Assembly: GCA_937891765.1 (NCBI GenBank)
Contig: CALAGQ010000095.1
Coordinates: forward strand, 1-38,404
Direction: 5' to 3'
Source: an uncultured Nitrospina sp.
Lineage (GTDB): Bacteria; Nitrospinota; Nitrospinia; Nitrospinales; VA-1
Length of the DNA stretch: 38,404 bases
Both the position numbers and the translations under genes were made by a program. Of this stretch, positions 33,856 to 38,404 are shown one piece after another. A model generated the notes under the pieces. It worked only from the letters and a program-made list of their open reading frames with translations, did no database searches and was not told where the DNA came from. Each line of letters starts with the position of its first letter. Positions within the stretch are counted from its first letter, which is position 1.

Positions 33856-35450
33856 TGAAGACTACATCCTTGACAGATTACATTATCGAACGCCTGCCGG
33901 AGATTTGGCAGCGCATCGGGGAGCACATTTTTCTTACAGGAATATCTACTCTGACCGCGGTGTTTGTCGGCATTCCTCTGGGTATTTTAGCTTTCTACCG
34001 ACCCGGGTTGCGCGGTCCGCTTTTGGGAATAGTCAGTATTTTACAAACGATCCCCAGTCTGGCAATGCTGGTCATCCTTTTGGCCCTTTTCCAGAAAATC
34101 GGAGTAATACCGGCAATCGTTGCGCTCATTCTCTATGCTCTACTCCCTATAGTTCGGAACACTCTGGCCGCACTTCAAGGAATTGCTCCGGAGATCATCG
34201 AAGCGGCTCGGGGAATAGGCATGACAGAATGGCAAAAAATGCGACTGATCAGAATCCCTCTGGGAATTCCAGTAATTATGGCGGGCATTCGGACTGCCTC
34301 GGTAGCGGGAGTAGGTATCGCAACTCTCGCAGCATTTATCGGGGCAGGAGGTTTGGGTGAATTTATTAATCGCGGCCTGGCTCTTTCCAACACTCGGTTA
34401 ATTTTTCTTGGCGCGATTCCTGCGGCACTACTGGCCTTGCTGGTGGATTTCGTGCTGGGTTTCATAGAAAAGGTTTGTGACCCTAAACGAAACAGACATT
34501 GGTCCCACCGCTTTCGTTTTGCCTTGAAACTCTCCATAGTTCTGATTCCTCTTTTCCTTTTGATCCCCGTTTTTATAAGTTTTTCCCCCTGGTCCTCGCA
34601 AACAGCAGGATCTTCTGAAAAGAATGAAACGAAAGGTATTAATGTCGTCCGTATTGCATCAAAAAATTTTACAGAACAGCTTATCCTCGCCGAAATGATG
34701 GCCCAGATGATTGAAAAACGAACCCACCTTTCCGTGGATCGCAAGTTCAATCTGGGTGGAACAATTATTTGCCATGAGGCTTTAAAACGGGGGGAAATTG
34801 ATCTGTACGCGGAATACACCGGAACAGGCTTGATGGCCATTCTGAAACTTCCTGCAATGAACAATCCCGATGAAGTATATCATCGTGTGTCAGAAGAATA
34901 TCTAAACCGATTCAACCTGGTTTGGTTGGAACCCTTCGGCTTCAATAACACCTATACCCTCACCGTCCGAAAGCAGGACGCTGTGCAAAATCAATGGAAA
35001 ATCATTTCTGATTTAATTCCAATGTCTTCAAAATTGGTAGCAGGGTTTTCTGGAGAATTTCAGGAACGGCCTGACGGATATCCTGGATTTCAGGAGATTT
35101 ATGGGTTTAAGTTTGGAGAAGTTCATGATCTGGACCCGGGTCTAATTTATCAGGCCTTGGCCAAGGGAGCGGTTGATGTGATCGACGGTTATTTGACCGA
35201 TGGACGGATTCCAGCATACAACCTGATTTCCCTAAAAGACGATAAGAAATTTTTTCCTCCTTATTATGCGGCACCGGTAGTTCGGGAAGAAGTTCTGAGT
35301 GCCTACCCTGATCTGAGAGAGGCATTGGCTCCTCTAGGGTCCCTCATAGACAACACAACCATGAGGGCTCTGAACTATGAGGTGAATGGAAATAGACGGG
35401 GAATTTCGGAATTGGTGACAGAATTTTTGCAGGACAAAGAAGTTTTGTGA
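33855..35450 (+). CDS. Fused permease and substrate-binding protein of an osmoprotectant-type ABC importer
   Basis: A 531-residue fusion. Residues about 1-215 are a binding-protein-dependent permease with five to six membrane segments and the EAA-like loop EIIEAARGIGMTEWQKM. A further membrane segment (ALKLSIVLIPLFLLIPVF, about 223-240) leads to an OpuC/ProX-type binding domain (about 268-531), with IASKNFTEQLILAEMMAQ, EIDLYAEYTGTGLM and AKGAVDVIDGYLTDGRI. Because of the fusion the binding domain is tethered outside the membrane. Known fusions of this layout transport glycine betaine, choline, bile acids or ergothioneine, so the substrate is open. Confidence 0.92.
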   Translation: MKTTSLTDYIIERLPEIWQRIGEHIFLTGISTLTAVFVGIPLGILAFYRPGLRGPLLGIVSILQTIPSLAMLVILLALFQKIGVIPAIVALILYALLPIVRNTLAALQGIAPEIIEAARGIGMTEWQKMRLIRIPLGIPVIMAGIRTASVAGVGIATLAAFIGAGGLGEFINRGLALSNTRLIFLGAIPAALLALLVDFVLGFIEKVCDPKRNRHWSHRFRFALKLSIVLIPLFLLIPVFISFSPWSSQTAGSSEKNETKGINVVRIASKNFTEQLILAEMMAQMIEKRTHLSVDRKFNLGGTIICHEALKRGEIDLYAEYTGTGLMAILKLPAMNNPDEVYHRVSEEYLNRFNLVWLEPFGFNNTYTLTVRKQDAVQNQWKIISDLIPMSSKLVAGFSGEFQERPDGYPGFQEIYGFKFGEVHDLDPGLIYQALAKGAVDVIDGYLTDGRIPAYNLISLKDDKKFFPPYYAAPVVREEVLSAYPDLREALAPLGSLIDNTTMRALNYEVNGNRRGISELVTEFLQDKEVL

Positions 35451-35540
35451 TTTCGAACGGGTTTTGCGTTGACCGGTTGAAGTCGCAGCCGATAGCAGAC
35501 CTTTTTTGCTCGCCGAGCGATTTCCACATTGCCCCTACGC

Positions 35541-35966
35541 CTAGTGGACTCCCATCAATTCGACATCAAAAACCAAAGTGGCATTCGGTGGAATAACGTT
35601 GCCGGCACCGCGTGTGCCATAACCCAAAGAGGAGGGAATGATTAATGTCCGTTGCCCCCCTACTTTCATACCCTGTACGCCTTGATCCCAACCTTGAATG
35701 ACCCGCCCGGCCCCTAGCGGGAATGTAAAATGGCCAGGACGATCACGGGAACTGTCAAACTTTTTGCCTTTATTGTCTGGGGCAGATTTATCAAAAAGCC
35801 AACCGGTATAATGGACATTCACCGTCTTACCCGGTACCGCTTCTTCTCCCGCGCCTACTTTTATATCAGTTTTAATTAACGTTCCGCTGTCAGCAGCCGC
35901 ATGGGTCGCCAGGGTTAGACCAAAAATAAAAATGCTTAAAGCAAAAAGGGTTTTCATTCCAGACAT
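35541..35966 (-). CDS. Periplasmic FKBP-type peptidyl-prolyl cis-trans isomerase
   Basis: A 141-residue protein with a signal peptide (KTLFALSIFIFGLTLATHAAA) and a single FKBP domain: VNVHYTGWLFD, KFDSSRDRPGHFTFPLGAG, VIQGWDQGVQGMKVGGQRT, IPPNATLVFDVELMG. All active-site blocks are present. GAGGT 5 nt before the ATG at 35966 supports that start. It aids folding of exported proteins. It converges on the fused transporter gene. Confidence 0.95.
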   Translation of the reverse strand: MSGMKTLFALSIFIFGLTLATHAAADSGTLIKTDIKVGAGEEAVPGKTVNVHYTGWLFDKSAPDNKGKKFDSSRDRPGHFTFPLGAGRVIQGWDQGVQGMKVGGQRTLIIPSSLGYGTRGAGNVIPPNATLVFDVELMGVH

Positions 35967-36014
35967 AGTGACCTCATAAAAAAATTTAGTATTTTAAAAC
36001 GCACTCTCAAAGAA

Positions 36015-37613
36015 TCAGGTTAGTTTTTTTGCCATAACATGATCCGCAAATCCTGTACCCGCTTCAGTGTAAATATTAAACACAGCCGTTGCACCTGCCT
36101 CACGCAACCTTTCCTCTTCATCCGGATACCTTGCCGTCGCGGCAACATTCCCATGGAAAGATATTTCCCTCAGTTGCCTCAGAGCATCTAAATTGGCTTC
36201 CAGATTGGGCAGTGTCAACATTACAAGTTCTATACTGTGGCCTTCCTCTACTTTTTCCCAAAAATCCGCATCACTGGGATCACCATGTAGAGCTTTGCGT
36301 CCTGTCGACAGATGTAGTTTTACTTTTTCAGAGTCAAAGTCAATACCGACTACAGTTTCACCATGGAGCTCACGCATCTTATCGTATGCACCCGTACCTA
36401 CTCGACCCATACCAAATATTGCAATCGTTGCACCAAACGTATCTAACAAACTATCATCCGGCAATCTTTCCTTACTTTGAAACCTTATCCAAAAATTCCT
36501 AAACTTTTTATAGATTCTGTCCTCGTTTCCTGTCAACGAGGCAGCAACCACAAATGAGATCGAAAGGGCAATGGCAATAATAATCAGCCATTCACCCATT
36601 ATCCAGCCATTCGCCACGCCAATCGCGGCAACAATCAGGCCAAATTCACTGTAATTGGTGAGGTTAAGAGTGGCTAATAACGAAGTTCGCGACCGCAGTT
36701 TGAAGCGGGTCATCAAAATATAAAAAAGAGCTGATTTGACAAAGATGAAGGGCACAAGCAAAACGCCAATGGTCAACACTTCTAACGTGATCTTGCCTGA
36801 CATACCTATGGAAAGGAAGAAACCAACCAAAAAAAGATCCTTAAAACCCAGCATCGACTTGGACATTTCACTCGATTTTGGGTAGGAAGAGATGAGCAAT
36901 CCCATGAAGAGGGCTCCAAGATCGTCCTTAACACCCGCCAATTCGAAGAGTTCAGCTCCTCCCAAAGCAAGGACCAGACCATATAAAATCATCAATTCGC
37001 CATGGCCTGCCTTTTTTAGAAAGTAATGAAACAAAGGTCGAAGAGGAATTAGTATAAAAAGTAATAACGCCCAGAGTGAAGGAATCTTCCCTATTGATGC
37101 TGCCAGAAAAATGACTGCAGCCAAGTCCTGCATGACTAGAATGCCGATTGCTATTCGTCCATGCAGGGACTTCACCTGTCCTTTCTCTTCCAAAGACTTG
37201 ACTGCAAAAACAGTGCTGGAGAAACTCAATGCAAAAGCAAGCATCAGAGAAAGCTTAAAATCTAAACCGGAAAATAGCGGGAACTTCATCAAGGCAAGGC
37301 CAAAAATAACCGCGCCGAAGAACGTCATAACAATAGTTATGTGAAGTGCAGTCGCCAACCAGACCTCTGGCCTTATCAATAACTTCAGGTTCAGTTTTAA
37401 GCCAACAGCAAATAGCAACAGAGTGATGCCCAAATCAGCAAGCTTTCGCAGCATCTCCCCGCTAGCAAAACCCAGGTAATTGAGCACGAATCCGGTAGCT
37501 AAAAAACCAACCAAAGGTGGGAGACCGATCGATCTTGCTAAAAATCCTAGAAAAAATGCCAGAGATATCCAGCCAACATCACTAAGCGCTATAGCAACCC
37601 ACTCGAAATCCAT
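36015..37613 (-). CDS. CPA2-family cation/proton antiporter with RCK domain (KefB-like)
   Basis: A 532-residue protein: about 12 membrane segments (from WISLAFFLGFLARSIGLPP) and the CPA2 motif GITLLLFAVGLKLNL, then a C-terminal RCK_N/TrkA-N Rossmann domain (IAIFGMGRVGTGAYDKM, about residues 394-410), as in KefB/YbaL-type potassium efflux systems. The final RCK_C domain is absent. Likely a K+ or Na+/H+ exchanger regulated by nucleotide. 48 bp after the FKBP gene in transcript order. Confidence 0.92.
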   Translation of the reverse strand: MDFEWVAIALSDVGWISLAFFLGFLARSIGLPPLVGFLATGFVLNYLGFASGEMLRKLADLGITLLLFAVGLKLNLKLLIRPEVWLATALHITIVMTFFGAVIFGLALMKFPLFSGLDFKLSLMLAFALSFSSTVFAVKSLEEKGQVKSLHGRIAIGILVMQDLAAVIFLAASIGKIPSLWALLLFILIPLRPLFHYFLKKAGHGELMILYGLVLALGGAELFELAGVKDDLGALFMGLLISSYPKSSEMSKSMLGFKDLFLVGFFLSIGMSGKITLEVLTIGVLLVPFIFVKSALFYILMTRFKLRSRTSLLATLNLTNYSEFGLIVAAIGVANGWIMGEWLIIIAIALSISFVVAASLTGNEDRIYKKFRNFWIRFQSKERLPDDSLLDTFGATIAIFGMGRVGTGAYDKMRELHGETVVGIDFDSEKVKLHLSTGRKALHGDPSDADFWEKVEEGHSIELVMLTLPNLEANLDALRQLREISFHGNVAATARYPDEEERLREAGATAVFNIYTEAGTGFADHVMAKKLT

Positions 37614-37734
37614 ATTCTACTTGTTCTGCCTTTTAGGGTTTTGATCGGCACCACATAAGAGCACCATGTAATCAAGCATGCAGGTAGGATACCATGGCTA
37701 CGGCTACTGGCCGTGCGCCGAGCACAAAAAAAAA

Positions 37735-37760
37735 CAGGGGGGACCGAATGGTCCCCCCTG
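37735..37760 (-). terminator. Strong intrinsic terminator of the multicopper-oxidase-like gene
   Basis: A perfect 11-bp stem (37735-37745 with 37750-37760; CAGGGGGGACC arm) and 4-nt loop. On the minus strand it is followed by nine T residues (37726-37734). It lies about 30 bp after the stop at 37791, the textbook form. Confidence 0.92.
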
Positions 37761-37790
37761 CCCTTGTTACAGCTTTGAACTAACGATTGG

Positions 37791-38404
37791 TTATCGCATG
37801 GACAACTTATCGTCCCCAGTCTTGGAAGCGGATTTCTCCTCTTCGTCCGGCTGAGATGCGGTTTTCACGCCTTTAACCGTCGCTTTACCCAACGGAAGGA
37901 TCGAGCGGTCACCGGAAGGCAATACCTTCATGTAACCCCATTGACCCGCCTGCTGATAAGGCGTACGAGCGTTCATCCACAAGTACGTGCCAGGGTTCTT
38001 GTAGGTTCCACCGGCGTTGAGGAAAGCTTGAATGTACTCGCTTCCGCCAAACTCCTCGACGTCGATCATGTCTGAACCTTTTTGGTTCAGATGACGGCGC
38101 CACTGATGGCCATCTACGTTGAACATCTGGTTCTGCTCGTTATGAGCCCCGAACACGTTGATCATCACATTATCGCCTGCATGAGCCTTGATCGTCGGCG
38201 TTGCCGGATCAGCGTCTGCCGCGACACAAGCTGTGAACATGTTGCCAAGTTCACAACCAGAATCTTCGCGGTAGCTCCATGGCTCCAAGCGATAGTTCAC
38301 GCCTGTCAACCCTGCTACGTTCTGCAGGTAAGGCATGAACGACGTTCCCAGAATGTTGTCCTCATCTTGGAAGTACAAGGCGAAATCCCTGTAGTTGTCA
38401 ATAT
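37791..38404 (-). CDS. Cupredoxin/multicopper-oxidase-like secreted protein, 3' end only
   Basis: The frame is open to the window edge (the residues DNYRDFAL precede the first in-window TTG), so about 205 C-terminal residues are seen. The text NVFGAHNEQNQMFNVDGHQW, then a GGTYKNPGTYLWMNA segment and QQAGQWGYMKVLP, looks like the last cupredoxin domain of large multicopper oxidases. However, the HCHxxxH ligand motif of the trinuclear centre is not in this part. The tail (KTASQPDEEEKSASKTGDD) is charged and disordered. Compact codon use with many C-ending codons and a strong terminator suggest high expression. Family level only. Confidence 0.6.
   Translation of the reverse strand, partial: IDNYRDFALYFQDEDNILGTSFMPYLQNVAGLTGVNYRLEPWSYREDSGCELGNMFTACVAADADPATPTIKAHAGDNVMINVFGAHNEQNQMFNVDGHQWRRHLNQKGSDMIDVEEFGGSEYIQAFLNAGGTYKNPGTYLWMNARTPYQQAGQWGYMKVLPSGDRSILPLGKATVKGVKTASQPDEEEKSASKTGDDKLSMR

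Noticed and set aside
35465..35490. TTGACCGGTTGAA resembling the IS30/MITE end
   Set aside because: Only about 11 matching bases without the rest of the repeat; too short to separate from chance.
1..38404. tRNA, rRNA, CRISPR arrays, prophage or a defence island
   Set aside because: I looked for these on both strands and saw no supporting cloverleaf, array or typical gene set.

Overview
The window is about 38 kb of ordinary bacterial chromosome, gene-dense on both strands. The organism is Gram-negative: there are outer-membrane barrel, LolA-like, SPOR-domain and periplasmic cytochrome genes. The combination of a three-haem cytochrome c fused to an ethylbenzene-dehydrogenase/NxrC-type haem domain, small copper (cupredoxin-like) proteins, Na+/H+ antiport and osmolyte uptake would fit a marine lithotroph, such as a nitrite oxidiser of the Nitrospinota. 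That placement is inference; there is no rRNA gene here to prove it.

Region 1 (1-18.5 kb) is mostly core functions: a CHASE2 adenylate cyclase (5' end outside the window), an HAD-rsmE-scpA run, a DUF2284 protein, a saccharopine-dehydrogenase-like enzyme, a CBS protein, an LRR-serB pair, rarA, a YheT-type hydrolase, a TPR-cupredoxin protein, a SPOR protein, argS with a small coiled-coil gene, and a UDG-MoxR-DUF58 operon. A 55-residue basic protein with a consensus ribosome binding site lies just after that operon on the other strand.

Region 2 (18.5-28.2 kb) is envelope and electron transfer. Five minus-strand genes encode an outer-membrane barrel, an ABC ATPase, two FtsX/MacB-type permeases and a LolA-like carrier. 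Every junction among them overlaps, so this looks like one trans-envelope export machine. A SPOR protein and a TlpA-type thioredoxin follow. Divergent from these is a two-gene operon: a secreted cupredoxin-like protein followed 1 nt later by the tri-haem/EB_dh cytochrome. The cupredoxin has a paralogue at 10.9 kb, and the two differ at the presumed axial copper ligand.

Region 3 (28.2-35.5 kb) looks like an ion/osmotic-stress island assembled among mobile-element debris. It holds a broken nhaR-like LysR gene meeting a frameshifted Bax-inhibitor-1 gene, intact nhaA, mtfA, an IS30-type 3' remnant, a 110-bp MITE carrying the same terminal repeat, two copies of a 63-bp repeat resembling the start of an IS110-type transposase, an AT-rich methyltransferase gene, and a two-gene osmolyte-type ABC importer whose permease and binding protein are fused.

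Region 4 (35.5 kb-end) holds a periplasmic FKBP isomerase, a KefB-like antiporter with an RCK domain, and the 3' end of a cupredoxin/multicopper-oxidase-like gene followed by a strong intrinsic terminator. I saw no tRNA, rRNA, CRISPR array or complete insertion sequence.
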